The notes: generated from the letters alone by a model not told the origin. A DNA stretch of 37,636 nucleotides from BMS3ABIN03 sp964418885 (GCA_964418885.1 CAYQNW010000034.1:1-37636); one strand, 5' to 3'; counted from the stretch's first letter, positions 1 through 8,748 are shown. Numbers and translations: made by a program.

Positions 1-20
1 GAATTTGATAAATCAAATTC
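1..20. repeat. 20-bp inverted repeat at window edge
   Basis: Nine bases (GAATTTGAT) are followed by two bases and their exact reverse complement. It may be the hairpin of an upstream gene's terminator or an operator. The upstream context is outside the window, so its role cannot be settled. No convincing U-tract follows on the + strand. Confidence 0.35.
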
Positions 21-62
21 CTACTGGTTCCATTAAAAATTTGTAATATTTGGATAATTAAC

Positions 63-91
63 TTGACAAAACCGATAACTCGGTTTATATT
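63..91 (+). promoter_or_regulatory. Promoter of the ilv-leu operon
   Basis: TTGACA (63-68), a 17-bp spacer and TATATT (86-91) form a near-consensus sigma70-type promoter. The -10 reads on as TATATTCG, close to the Bacteroidota TAnnTTTG element. The expected start is near base 98, about 17 nt before the leader ORF at 115 and about 300 nt before ilvD. No other equally good promoter was seen ahead of ilvD, so this should drive both the leader and the operon. Confidence 0.65.
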
Positions 92-114
92 CGAACTTAA
101 TATTTGAACAACAT

Positions 115-273
115 ATGTACAATACGATAAAAAATAGAACCACAAGTCTAATAGCTGCTTTACCCCATAGCGGCAATCGTGTTGTTGTGTTGAATTCGAA
201 TGGTGTCCTTTCTTTAGATATCATTCTAGGGATTACTATCATTATTAGCATCCTAGGTATTATCCTAGGTTAA
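115..273 (+). CDS. Branched-chain amino acid leader peptide (52 codons)
   Basis: A short ORF, ATG at 115 and TAA at 271, lies between the promoter at 63-91 and ilvD. From codon 23 to 52 it is extraordinarily rich in the operon's end products: a VVVL run at 23-26, then sections such as DIILGITIIISILGIILG at the C-terminus; 19 of the last 30 residues are Val, Leu or Ile. Four of the eight Leu codons are CTA. The composition, position and lack of other function match leader peptides whose translation senses charged tRNA, as in ilvL or ivbL of enterobacteria, though this one is longer and unrelated in sequence. There is no clear ribosome binding site. I see no homology-based support, so the call rests on composition and context. 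An antisense ORF covers the same DNA but has no supporting signals. Confidence 0.75.
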   Translation: MYNTIKNRTTSLIAALPHSGNRVVVLNSNGVLSLDIILGITIIISILGIILG

Positions 274-399
274 CATAATGGCGGTCAATCCCTGAATCGA
301 GCTAAAACTAAAATTCAAATACATTAACAAGATCAAGGATTGACCTGATCCCTGAGTAATATCTGAAGATTAGTTTTTATTAATCTTTCAGAGGAAATT
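274..399 (+). promoter_or_regulatory. Candidate attenuator between leader peptide and ilvD
   Basis: Several pairings exclude one another. GGTCAATCC (283-291) is perfectly complementary to GGATTGACC (337-345). The first strand overlaps AATCCCT (287-293), which also pairs with AGGGATT (228-234) inside the Ile/Leu codons of the leader. The second strand is also part of a compact hairpin GATCAAGG/CCTGATC (331-350, one bulge). A third hairpin, CTGAAGATTA (363-372) with TAATCTTTCAG (381-391), ends on the first bases of the ilvD ribosome binding site (AGAGGA, 390-395). This matches a 1:2, 2:3, 3:4 switching layout. No hairpin is followed directly by a clean U-tract, so the output may be translational or only weakly terminating. 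Confidence 0.55.
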
Positions 400-2109
400 G
401 TGCGATCTGATTTAATTAAAAAAGGTTTTGATAAGGCTCCGCACAGAAGTCTTTTAAAAGCCACAGGCGTTATAAAAAGTGATGAAGACTTTAAAAAGCC
501 TTTCATCGGAATCTGCAATTCTTATATAGATCTCATCCCCGGGCATGTCCACCTTCAGGAATTCGGTAAAGTTGTAAAAGAAGCCGTACGCGAAGCAGGC
601 GGAGTTCCGTTCGAGTTTAACACGATAGGTGTTGATGACGGAATTGCAATGGGTCATATCGGGATGAGGTATTCCCTTCCCAGTCGTGAACTTATTGCCG
701 ACAGTGTGGAAACAGTCGTTGAAGCGCATCGATTGGACGGAATGATCTGTATTCCTAACTGTGATAAAATTGTTCCCGGAATGTTAATGGCTGCTGTTCG
801 TGTAAATATCCCGGTTATTTTTATTTCCGGCGGACCTATGAAAGCCGGTTTTACTCCTTCAGGCAAAAAAGTAGATTTGATTTCCGTGTTTGAAGGTGTT
901 GGCGAGCATCAATCCGGTAAAATAAATGATGACCAGTTAAAGGAGCTTGAAGATTTTAGTTGTCCTTCCTGTGGTTCCTGTTCCGGTATGTTTACTGCAA
1001 ATTCGATGAACTGTTTGATGGAAGCATTGGGACTTGCACTTCCGGGAAATGGATCGATACTCGCAATAGATCCTAAAAGACAAGAGCTTGCAAAACAAGC
1101 CGGTAAACAAATTCTTTACCTTGTTGAAAAAGATATTAAACCAAGAGATATACTTTCAAGAGAAACATTTCTTAATGCATTCGCACTCGATATGGCAATG
1201 GGTGGAAGCACCAATACAGTTCTTCACACACTTGCAATTGCAAACGAAGCGGAAATAGGTTTTGATCTTCACGAATTAAATGATCTTGCAGAAAGAGTTC
1301 CTTACATCTGTAAAGTAAGTCCCGCAACAAGTAAAGTTCATATGGAAGATGTTGATGATGCCGGAGGTATTTCGGCAATATTACATGAACTTTCAAAGCG
1401 CGATGGCGTGCTGGATCTTTCCCGTCCCACTGTAACAGGAAAAACTATTGGCGAAAATATTTTTAATTCTGAAGTAAAAAACAGGGAAGTAATTAGATCA
1501 ATAGAAGACCCGTACTCTAAAAAAGGTGGGCTTACAATTCTCTTTGGAAATTTAGCTCCTGACGGTGCAGTTGTAAAAGCCGGTGCTGTTGAACCTGAGA
1601 TGCTTGTGCATACAGGTCCCGCAAATATTTTTAATTCGCAGGATGAAGCATTAGCCGGAATATCAAACAGAAAAGTAAATCCCGGTGATGTAGTGGTTAT
1701 AAGATACGAAGGACCAAAGGGTGGTCCGGGAATGCCGGAAATGCTTTCGCCAACAAGCGCAATTATGGGAATGGGACTTGGAGATAAAGTAGCATTGATA
1801 ACTGACGGCAGATTTTCCGGCGGAACGAGAGGAGCTTGTGTAGGACATGTTTCTCCCGAAGCTGCAGACAAAGGACCAATCGCTGCATTGCAAAACGGCG
1901 ACATGATAACAATTGACATTCCTAATAAAAAATTATTTGTAAATCTGACTGATGATGAAATAAATACAAGACTCGATCTCCTGCCGGATTTCGAACCGAA
2001 GATAACGAAGGGTTACCTCGGCAGATACACTCAAATGGTTACATCAGCCAGCACAGGTGCAATTTTAAAAATTCCAGGTAAACAAGAAGTTAGAAAGGAG
2101 ACAGTATGA
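400..2109 (+). CDS. ilvD: Dihydroxy-acid dehydratase
   Basis: Converts 2,3-dihydroxy-isovalerate and 2,3-dihydroxy-3-methylvalerate to the 2-keto acids of valine and isoleucine. The 569-residue length is usual. Visible motifs are PNCDKIVPGM (Cys121), the cysteine cluster CPSCGSCSGMF (188-198), the Mg-site region VDDGIAMGH (78-86) and TDGRFSGGT near the C-terminus. Near residue 47 it reads PGHVHL, as in the E. coli enzyme, rather than the PCN motif whose Cys binds the 2Fe-2S cluster in plant-type enzymes; this suggests the oxygen-sensitive 4Fe-4S type (inference). The start is a GTG with AGAGGA five to six bases upstream. It is the first structural gene of the ilv-leu operon and overlaps ilvB by 4 nt (ATGA). 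Confidence 0.96.
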   Translation: MRSDLIKKGFDKAPHRSLLKATGVIKSDEDFKKPFIGICNSYIDLIPGHVHLQEFGKVVKEAVREAGGVPFEFNTIGVDDGIAMGHIGMRYSLPSRELIADSVETVVEAHRLDGMICIPNCDKIVPGMLMAAVRVNIPVIFISGGPMKAGFTPSGKKVDLISVFEGVGEHQSGKINDDQLKELEDFSCPSCGSCSGMFTANSMNCLMEALGLALPGNGSILAIDPKRQELAKQAGKQILYLVEKDIKPRDILSRETFLNAFALDMAMGGSTNTVLHTLAIANEAEIGFDLHELNDLAERVPYICKVSPATSKVHMEDVDDAGGISAILHELSKRDGVLDLSRPTVTGKTIGENIFNSEVKNREVIRSIEDPYSKKGGLTILFGNLAPDGAVVKAGAVEPEMLVHTGPANIFNSQDEALAGISNRKVNPGDVVVIRYEGPKGGPGMPEMLSPTSAIMGMGLGDKVALITDGRFSGGTRGACVGHVSPEAADKGPIAALQNGDMITIDIPNKKLFVNLTDDEINTRLDLLPDFEPKITKGYLGRYTQMVTSASTGAILKIPGKQEVRKETV

Positions 2110-3824
2110 AAGAGACCAAACCCGTAATGTCAGGTGCGGAAATATTTTTCGAATGCTTAAAGCGGGAAAAAGTAGAAATAGTATTTGGATATCCCGGTGG
2201 GGCAACATTAAAAATATATGAAAAGCTATACGATGTGGATTTCCTGGAACATATTCTTGTCCGCCACGAACAAGGTGCCGCACACATGGCTGAAGGATAT
2301 GCAAAAGCCACGGGTAAAGTCGGTGTTGTTCTAGTAACTTCAGGACCGGGAGCAACAAACACAGTAACCGGTATTGCGGATGCTTATATGGATTCCGTTC
2401 CGATAGTTGTTTTTACCGGTCAGGTTCCGACTCACATGATAGGAAATGATGCATTCCAGGAAGCTGACATTGTTGGAATAACAAGACCTATAACCAAACA
2501 CAATTTTCTTGTAAGAGACATAAATGAATTAGCTTCTTCAATCAGAAAAGCATTTTACATAGCTTCAACCGGGAGACCCGGACCTGTTCTGGTTGATCTT
2601 CCGAAAGATGTTATTAACTCTGTATGTGAATTTGAATATCCTGAAAAAGTTGAAATGCGTGGCTATAAACCAAATTTACTCGGTCATCAAAACCAGATAA
2701 AGAAAGCTGCAGAAAGAATAAAAAAAGCAAAACGCCCGCTGCTTTATGTTGGCGGTGGTGTAATTATGTCAGGCGGCAATCGTGAATTGCGACTTTTAGC
2801 AAAAGAAAATAATCTTCCTGTAACGATGACATTACAGGGACTCGGAGCTTTTCCAATGAGTGATCCGCAATCGCTTGGAATGCTTGGAATGCACGGCACT
2901 TACTGGGCTAACCAGGCGGTAAATAATTGTGATCTTCTTGTTTCACTCGGCGCAAGATTCGATGACAGGGTTACCGGAAAGATCGATGCATTTGCAACAG
3001 GTGCTTATAAGATTCATGTCGATATCGATCCTACCTGTATTGATAAAAATGTAATTGTCGATCTCCCCATAGTTGGAGATGTAAAACATGTTCTTGCTGA
3101 ACTTGCAGCCGAAATATCTTCTCCACCAAAGATCGATGAATGGTGGGAACAAATTCATAAATGGCAGGAAGAATGTCCGTTGCATTATGAAAAACATGAT
3201 GGAAAACTCAGAACAGAATACATTCTGGAACGACTTAATGAATTCACTAAAGGTGAAGCTGTTATCGTAACAGATGTTGGTCAGCACCAGATGTGGACAT
3301 CACAATATTATAAATTCAATCATCCCCGTTCACACTTAACAAGTGGTGGCCTGGGAACAATGGGTTTTTCAGTTCCGGCTGCCATAGGTGCCGCATTTGC
3401 AATAAAAGACAGACCTGTTATTTCGATCAGCGGAGATGGCGGTTTCCAGATGAATATGCAGGAGCTTATAACTGCGGTGTATCACAAACTTCCTATTAAA
3501 TTCATAATCATAAATAACAGTTTCCTCGGAATGGTAAGGCAGTGGCAGGAATTATTCCATGCTGAAAAATACAGCTTTACAGATCTTTCTGATAGCAACC
3601 CGGATTTCCAAAAACTTGGTGAAGCATTTGGTATGAAATCATTCTCTACAAACAGACCGGAAGAAGTTGATTCAATCCTTGAAGAAATGATGCAGATTAA
3701 TGACGGACCTTCGCTGGCTGAGTTCAGAGTTGAAAAAGAAGATATGGTATTCCCGATAATTCCTTCCGGAGCTACAATAGAGGAAATGATGACAAAACGT
3801 CTCAATCCAAAGGAGATGATCTAA
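2106..3824 (+). CDS. ilvB: Acetolactate synthase, large (catalytic) subunit
   Basis: Thiamine diphosphate enzyme that joins two pyruvates to acetolactate, or pyruvate and 2-ketobutyrate to acetohydroxybutyrate. At 572 residues it has the full three-domain layout: N-terminal PYR domain with catalytic Glu55 in RHEQGAAHMAEGYA, a central FAD-binding-like domain, and a C-terminal PP domain with the GDGGFQMN cofactor motif (443-450) and NNSFLGMVRQWQ (470-481). The start overlaps the ilvD stop, with GAAAGGAG just upstream. ilvN follows 3 nt after the stop, so the two subunits are translationally coupled. Confidence 0.96.
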   Translation: MKETKPVMSGAEIFFECLKREKVEIVFGYPGGATLKIYEKLYDVDFLEHILVRHEQGAAHMAEGYAKATGKVGVVLVTSGPGATNTVTGIADAYMDSVPIVVFTGQVPTHMIGNDAFQEADIVGITRPITKHNFLVRDINELASSIRKAFYIASTGRPGPVLVDLPKDVINSVCEFEYPEKVEMRGYKPNLLGHQNQIKKAAERIKKAKRPLLYVGGGVIMSGGNRELRLLAKENNLPVTMTLQGLGAFPMSDPQSLGMLGMHGTYWANQAVNNCDLLVSLGARFDDRVTGKIDAFATGAYKIHVDIDPTCIDKNVIVDLPIVGDVKHVLAELAAEISSPPKIDEWWEQIHKWQEECPLHYEKHDGKLRTEYILERLNEFTKGEAVIVTDVGQHQMWTSQYYKFNHPRSHLTSGGLGTMGFSVPAAIGAAFAIKDRPVISISGDGGFQMNMQELITAVYHKLPIKFIIINNSFLGMVRQWQELFHAEKYSFTDLSDSNPDFQKLGEAFGMKSFSTNRPEEVDSILEEMMQINDGPSLAEFRVEKEDMVFPIIPSGATIEEMMTKRLNPKEMI

Positions 3825-3827
3825 TCT

Positions 3828-4349
3828 ATGAAACACACAATATCGGTTCTTGTTGAAAATCAATTCGGAACTTTTAATCGTGTCGTTACAATGTTCAGCG
3901 GGAAAGGTTTTAACGTTCACAGTATGTCTATCGGAGAAACCGAATCACCCGAAATATCGCGAATGACCATTGTTACCGAAGGCGATGACAAAATCATCGA
4001 GCAGGTAGTTAAACAATTGAACAGGTTGATTGATACTATTAAGGTAGTCGATCTTTCCGGTTCACCGAAAGTTGAAAGAGAGCTTGCACTTATCACGGTT
4101 TATTATCAGAAAGGAAACCGCGCAGATATTATAAGTGTGAGTAATATTTTCAGAGGGAATATTGTAGACATTAATAATAAATCGATCACTATTGAAATAA
4201 CCGGTCCACCTGATAAAATTGAAGCAGCAGTTAACGTTTTAGAAGGCTACGGCATTAAAGAAATGGCTCGCAGCGGAACGGTAGCACTAAAAAGAGGCGA
4301 ACAGGTTAAAGCTGATAAAAAAGAATTACAACAAAACATACAGGTATAA
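3828..4349 (+). CDS. ilvN: Acetolactate synthase, small (regulatory) subunit
   Basis: Regulatory partner of IlvB that confers valine feedback inhibition. At 173 residues it is the usual length for the two-domain bacterial form: an N-terminal ACT domain (about 1-78, starting ISVLVENQFGTFNRVVTMFSGKGF-like with the N-terminal Gly-turn) and the C-terminal ALS_ss domain (about 85-160). The final residues are a charged tail rich in Lys and Gln. It sits 3 nt after ilvB and 2 nt before ilvC. The family is also called ilvH in some genomes. Confidence 0.94.
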   Translation: MKHTISVLVENQFGTFNRVVTMFSGKGFNVHSMSIGETESPEISRMTIVTEGDDKIIEQVVKQLNRLIDTIKVVDLSGSPKVERELALITVYYQKGNRADIISVSNIFRGNIVDINNKSITIEITGPPDKIEAAVNVLEGYGIKEMARSGTVALKRGEQVKADKKELQQNIQV

Positions 4350-4351
4350 AA

Positions 4352-5368
4352 ATGAAAGTTTATTATGATGATGATGCTTCTCTAAGCCATCTTGAAGATA
4401 AAAAAATTGCAGTTCTTGGTTTTGGAAGCCAGGGTCATGCGCATTCGTTGAGTCTTAAAGACAGTGGAATGAATGTGGTTGTCGGCTTAAGAAAAGATAG
4501 TAAAAGATGGGACTTGGCTGTTAAAGCAGGTATTGAAGTTAAAACTGTACCTGACGCAGTTAAGTGGGCTGATGTTATTATGATACTCCTTCCCGACCAG
4601 GTTCAGAAAGAGGTTTACGATAAAGATATTGCTCCTTACGTTGAAGCAGGAAACACTCTTGCATTCGGTCACGGGTTCAACATTCATTACAAACAAATTG
4701 TTCCACCGGAAAATGTTAATGTAATGATGATTGCACCCAAAAGTCCGGGACATCTTGTAAGAAGAACATTCTTACAAGGAAGCGGCGTTCCATGTTTAAT
4801 TGCTGTTCACAATGATCCTTCCGGTAATACAAAAGATCTTGCTCTTGCATGGGCAAAAGGAATCGGCGGAACAAAAGCAGGTGTTATCGAAACAAACTTT
4901 AAAAATGAAACAGAAACCGATCTGTTCGGTGAACAAGCTGTTCTTTGCGGCGGCTCGGCAGAATTAATTAAAGCTGGATTTGAGACTTTAACGAATGCCG
5001 GCTATCCACCCGAACTTGCTTACTTCGAATGTATGCACGAAATGAAATTGATTGTCGATCTTTATTATGAAGGTGGACTTTCAAGAATGAATTATTCTGT
5101 TAGTGATACTGCAGAATACGGTGGAATGACAAGAGGAAGCAAAGTTATTAACGAGCAATCTAAAAAAGCTATGAAGCAAATTTTAGCCGATGTTCAATCC
5201 GGCAAGTTTGCTAAAGAATGGTTAGATGAATATTACAGCGGACAGAAAGAAATGGATAAGCTGAGAGAAGAAAACAGGAATCATCCGATTGAGAAAGTCG
5301 GAGCAAAACTGAGAGAAATGATGAGCTGGCTTCTTCAAAAACCAAAAAAGGAAGAGGTCGGTGTATGA
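4352..5368 (+). CDS. ilvC: Ketol-acid reductoisomerase (class I)
   Basis: Isomerises and reduces acetolactate (or acetohydroxybutyrate) with NAD(P)H and Mg2+. At 338 residues it is the short class I form. Visible are the Rossmann motif GFGSQGHAHS (23-32), the cofactor-specificity loop LRKDSKRW (46-53), the catalytic His in FGHGFNIHY (105-113), APKSPGHLVRR (128-138), and the metal-binding acids in ETETDLFGEQ (186-195). The loop contains Arg and Ser positions typical of NADPH use, but this is inference. The stop overlaps the leuB start by 4 nt. Confidence 0.96.
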   Translation: MKVYYDDDASLSHLEDKKIAVLGFGSQGHAHSLSLKDSGMNVVVGLRKDSKRWDLAVKAGIEVKTVPDAVKWADVIMILLPDQVQKEVYDKDIAPYVEAGNTLAFGHGFNIHYKQIVPPENVNVMMIAPKSPGHLVRRTFLQGSGVPCLIAVHNDPSGNTKDLALAWAKGIGGTKAGVIETNFKNETETDLFGEQAVLCGGSAELIKAGFETLTNAGYPPELAYFECMHEMKLIVDLYYEGGLSRMNYSVSDTAEYGGMTRGSKVINEQSKKAMKQILADVQSGKFAKEWLDEYYSGQKEMDKLREENRNHPIEKVGAKLREMMSWLLQKPKKEEVGV

Positions 5369-6465
5369 AATATAAAATAGCACTTCTTCCCGGCGATGGA
5401 ATTGGACCTGAAGTAGTTTCTGCTGCAGTAGATGTCTTGAAATTAGCTGGAGAAAAATTCAACGTTGAGTTCGATTTTAAGGAATATCTTGTTGGTGGAG
5501 TTTCGTATGATAAATACGGTACTCCGATTAAGGATGACGTACTTCAGGCTTGCTATGATTCCAATGCCGTATTACTCGGTGCAGTGGGCGGAACGAAATG
5601 GGATAACCTTCAGCAGAATCTTAAACCGGAAGCAGCTTTACTTAAGCTGCGTAAATCACTCGGTCTTTATATAAATATTCGTCCTGTAAAAATTTATGAT
5701 GCGCTTATAAATGCCTCATCTTTAAAAGAAGAGGTTTTGAAAGGAACTGATCTTGTTATTCTCAGAGAATTAACCGGCGATGTTTACTTTGGTGAACCAC
5801 GTGGAATGGACGAGAATAAAGGTTTCAACACGATGATTTATACAAAGGAAGAAGTTGTACGAATTGCAGAATATGCCTTTAAAGTTGCTCAGAAAAGAAA
5901 CAAGAAAGTTCATTCTGTTGATAAAGCAAATGTGCTTGAAGCCTCTCAGTTCTGGAGAAAAACTGTGAACGAAATACATAAAAAATATCCCGATATACAA
6001 CTGGAACATATGTACGTAGATAACGCAGCAATGCAGTTAGTAAGAGATCCGCGTCAGTTCGATGTTGTACTTACTCAAAATATGTTCGGTGATATTTTAA
6101 GCGATATAGCTTCAATGATTACAGGAAGTTTGGGAATGCTGCCGTCTGCAAGCCTCGGAAGTAAATATGCAATGTATGAACCGGTTCATGGCAGTGCACC
6201 GGATATTGCGGGACAGGAAAAAGCAAATCCCCTTGCAACAATTTCGTCTATTGCATTGATGTTTGCTCACTCTTTCCAGATGAATAAAGCATCCGAGATA
6301 ATTGAAGAAGCCATTTCAAGAACGCTTGGCGATGGTTACAGAACTCCTGATATAAATCAATCAGGTAAATCTTCTTCTGTAACAACAACAAAGATGAGAG
6401 ACCAGGTCATTGAAAACTTTAATACCATTTATGATGAGCAAGCGCTCGGAGTTTTTACATTATAG
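5365..6465 (+). CDS. leuB: 3-Isopropylmalate dehydrogenase
   Basis: Oxidatively decarboxylates 3-isopropylmalate to 2-ketoisocaproate; in the citramalate route the same enzyme type handles 3-methylmalate. The 366-residue length is usual. Features include LLPGDGIGPEVV (7-18), substrate-binding RPVKIY (106-111) and RELTGDVYFGE (134-144), and the NAD-binding region EPVHGSAPDIAGQ. It is coupled to ilvC by an ATGA overlap, so the last valine step and a leucine gene are linked in one transcript. No leuE or ilvE aminotransferase is seen nearby. Confidence 0.95.
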   Translation: MKYKIALLPGDGIGPEVVSAAVDVLKLAGEKFNVEFDFKEYLVGGVSYDKYGTPIKDDVLQACYDSNAVLLGAVGGTKWDNLQQNLKPEAALLKLRKSLGLYINIRPVKIYDALINASSLKEEVLKGTDLVILRELTGDVYFGEPRGMDENKGFNTMIYTKEEVVRIAEYAFKVAQKRNKKVHSVDKANVLEASQFWRKTVNEIHKKYPDIQLEHMYVDNAAMQLVRDPRQFDVVLTQNMFGDILSDIASMITGSLGMLPSASLGSKYAMYEPVHGSAPDIAGQEKANPLATISSIALMFAHSFQMNKASEIIEEAISRTLGDGYRTPDINQSGKSSSVTTTKMRDQVIENFNTIYDEQALGVFTL

Positions 6466-6474
6466 TGTGCTATT

Positions 6475-7092
6475 ATGAATGATTGGAGCTTAGCAGAACA
6501 CGCATTAAATTATTTAAGAAGAGCAGATAAGATTCCTCACCGGACAGAAGGTGAATCAGTTTTACTTGAAGAAATTAAACCTGATTCAAAAAAAATTCTG
6601 GACATCGGATCAGGCAATGGAAGATTATTGGATCTATGCTTGATGAAATGTCCCGAAGCATCAGGAGTTGCTCTGGATTTTTCATCGACAATGCTTGAAC
6701 AACTCAGAGAAAAGTATAAAAGTAAAAACAGAGTGACCGTAGTTGAGCACGATCTGAATGATCCTCTAAAATTTGAGGTTGAAAGTTTCGATGTGGTAAT
6801 ATCGAGTTTTGCGATACATCATGTTGATGATGATAGAAAATATAAGTTATATGAAGAGATCTGGAACATTTTAGAAAAAGACGGAATATTTTGCAATCTG
6901 GAACATGTTTCATCGCCAACGGAAAATCTTCATAAGAAATTTTTTGAGATACTCAATGTCGATGAAGATGATTCAAACATTTTGCTTGATTTTGAAACAC
7001 AGCTTAGCTGGCTGAATGAAATCGGTTTTTCCGATGTTGACTGTTACTGGAAATGGCGTGAACTAGCACTGTTAGTTGGTAAGAAATATTAA
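6475..7092 (+). CDS. Class I SAM-dependent methyltransferase, unknown substrate
   Basis: A 205-residue protein with the S-adenosylmethionine fold: motif I ILDIGSGNGRLLDLC (41-55), an acidic residue ending the second strand (GVALDFSSTML), motif IV FDVVISSFAIHHVDD and a post-motif region with DGIFCNLEHV. This is the Methyltransf_11/25 type of small-molecule methyltransferase. It starts 9 nt after leuB, on the same strand, and is embedded between leuB and leuA, where a methyltransferase is not part of any standard branched-chain pathway. Its acceptor cannot be told from the sequence. A role in modifying a keto or hydroxy acid intermediate, or an unrelated passenger, are both possible. Confidence 0.85.
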   Translation: MNDWSLAEHALNYLRRADKIPHRTEGESVLLEEIKPDSKKILDIGSGNGRLLDLCLMKCPEASGVALDFSSTMLEQLREKYKSKNRVTVVEHDLNDPLKFEVESFDVVISSFAIHHVDDDRKYKLYEEIWNILEKDGIFCNLEHVSSPTENLHKKFFEILNVDEDDSNILLDFETQLSWLNEIGFSDVDCYWKWRELALLVGKKY

Positions 7093-7152
7093 GTGAATGC
7101 GAAAAATAATTCAACAATAAATTGTGAATATTAAATTACACGAGGTACAAAA

Positions 7153-8739
7153 GTGAATAACAAAATAGTAATCTTCGACACAACGTTAAGAGACGGGGAA
7201 CAATCTCCCGGCGCATCGTTAAATGTTCCTGAAAAAATTGAAATTGCGCGCCAGCTTCAGAGATTGAATGTCGATATCATCGAAGCAGGTTTTCCTGTTT
7301 CTTCTCCATCACAATTCGATGCAGTTAAAGCAATTTCTTCAGAAGTAAGCTGTGTTGTTGCAGGACTTGCAAGAGCCAAAGAGCAGGATATCAATTCGGC
7401 TTATAAAGCACTAAAAGATGCAAATAAATTCAGGATTCATACATTTATTGGGACTTCTGATATTCACATAATGGGCAAATTTGCAAATGAGAACTATGGT
7501 AAATCCTTGGCTGAAAAAAGAAACATCGTAATTAAGATGACACAGGACGCTGTTTCTCTTGCTAAAACATTTACAAAAGATGTTGAGTTTTCAACGGAAG
7601 ATGCCGGTAGAACAGATGTTAGTTATTTGTGCGAAATAATCGAAGCAGCTATCGAAGCCGGTGCAACGACTATCAATGTTCCAGATACAACCGGTTATAC
7701 TTTGCCTGATGAGTTTGGAAAGATAATTAAATACATAAGAGATACTGTTCCGAATATTAAGAAAGCCGTGTTAAGCGTTCATTGTCATAACGATCTTGGA
7801 CTCGCAGTTGCAAATTCTATAAGCGGTGTTATTAACGGTGCAAGGCAGGTTGAGTGTACGATTAATGGTATAGGTGAAAGAGCCGGAAACGCATCTCTTG
7901 AAGAAATTGTAATGGCTTTAAAGGTTAGAGAAAATCTTTTAGGTCTTCACACAAAAATTAAAACAGAAGAAATTTATAATACAAGCAAAATGGTTTCTTC
8001 CTTCACAGGTATTGTTGTGCAGCCGAATAAGGCAATCGTTGGTGATAATGCCTTTGCCCACGAAGCTGGTATTCACCAAGATGGAATGCTTAAGGACAGA
8101 AATACTTATGAGATCATGACTCCGCAAACAGTTGGTTTTCCAAAGACAAAAATTGTTCTTGGAAAACACTCCGGTAAGCATGGTTTGAAAGCCAGGTTGA
8201 TGGAACTCGGTTATACACTTACTGAAAAACAGTTGAATGAAGTTTATCAACCTTTCATTGCACTTGCAGACAAGAAGAAAGAAATCTTTGATGACGATTT
8301 GAGATTTATTATGGGCGATAAACTTTCAGATGTTAAATCAGATCAATATGAACTTGAATACATACACGTAACAATGGGAACTAATTTTATTCCTTCTTCT
8401 ACAGTTAAAATCAGAAAAGGAAAAGAAACGTTTCAGGAATCTGCAGATGGTGACGGTGCAGTTGATGCTTGCTTTAAAGCTGTTGAAAGAGCACTTGATC
8501 AGAAATACAATCTTGAATCGTACCAGGTTAGATCGATTACATCGGGCAGACAGGCTCTTGGTGAAGTAATAGTACGAATAAGAGAAGATGAAAAATATTT
8601 TTCAGGAAGAGGAGTTGCAACGGACATTATCGAAGCAAGTGCCAGAGCTTATTTAAATGTTATTAATGTCTATCAATATTATTTAAAAGAGAAGGAAGAA
8701 AATTTTTCTTCTCTGTCTGAAGTTTCACAGGCTATTTAA
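7153..8739 (+). CDS. leuA: 2-Isopropylmalate synthase
   Basis: Condenses acetyl-CoA with 2-ketoisovalerate, the committed leucine step. At 528 residues it includes the catalytic TIM barrel with FDTTLRDGEQSPGA (8-21), the metal-binding HCHNDLGLAVANS, the GIGERAGNASLEE motif and GIHQDGMLK, plus the C-terminal LeuA allosteric domain (about 380-510) expected to bind leucine. The start is GTG at 7153 with GAGG 7 nt upstream. The 60-nt gap after the methyltransferase is among the longest inside the operon and holds an imperfect AT-rich inverted repeat (around 7109-7130). leuC follows 9 nt later. Confidence 0.95.
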   Translation: MNNKIVIFDTTLRDGEQSPGASLNVPEKIEIARQLQRLNVDIIEAGFPVSSPSQFDAVKAISSEVSCVVAGLARAKEQDINSAYKALKDANKFRIHTFIGTSDIHIMGKFANENYGKSLAEKRNIVIKMTQDAVSLAKTFTKDVEFSTEDAGRTDVSYLCEIIEAAIEAGATTINVPDTTGYTLPDEFGKIIKYIRDTVPNIKKAVLSVHCHNDLGLAVANSISGVINGARQVECTINGIGERAGNASLEEIVMALKVRENLLGLHTKIKTEEIYNTSKMVSSFTGIVVQPNKAIVGDNAFAHEAGIHQDGMLKDRNTYEIMTPQTVGFPKTKIVLGKHSGKHGLKARLMELGYTLTEKQLNEVYQPFIALADKKKEIFDDDLRFIMGDKLSDVKSDQYELEYIHVTMGTNFIPSSTVKIRKGKETFQESADGDGAVDACFKAVERALDQKYNLESYQVRSITSGRQALGEVIVRIREDEKYFSGRGVATDIIEASARAYLNVINVYQYYLKEKEENFSSLSEVSQAI

Positions 8740-8748
8740 GGAAATGAT

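Noticed and set aside
33..251. 72-residue ORF on the - strand upstream of ilvD
   Set aside because: It is the complement of the branched-chain leader ORF and its promoter, has no ribosome site or domain, and the + strand reading explains the composition better.
92..399. T-box riboswitch ahead of ilvD
   Set aside because: No T-box core (AGGGUGGNACCGCG-like) or specifier-loop architecture is present; the leader ORF plus alternative repeats is a better explanation.
1338..1919. 193-residue antisense ORF within ilvD
   Set aside because: Shadow frame of a strongly conserved gene; the translation is low-complexity and has no start signals.
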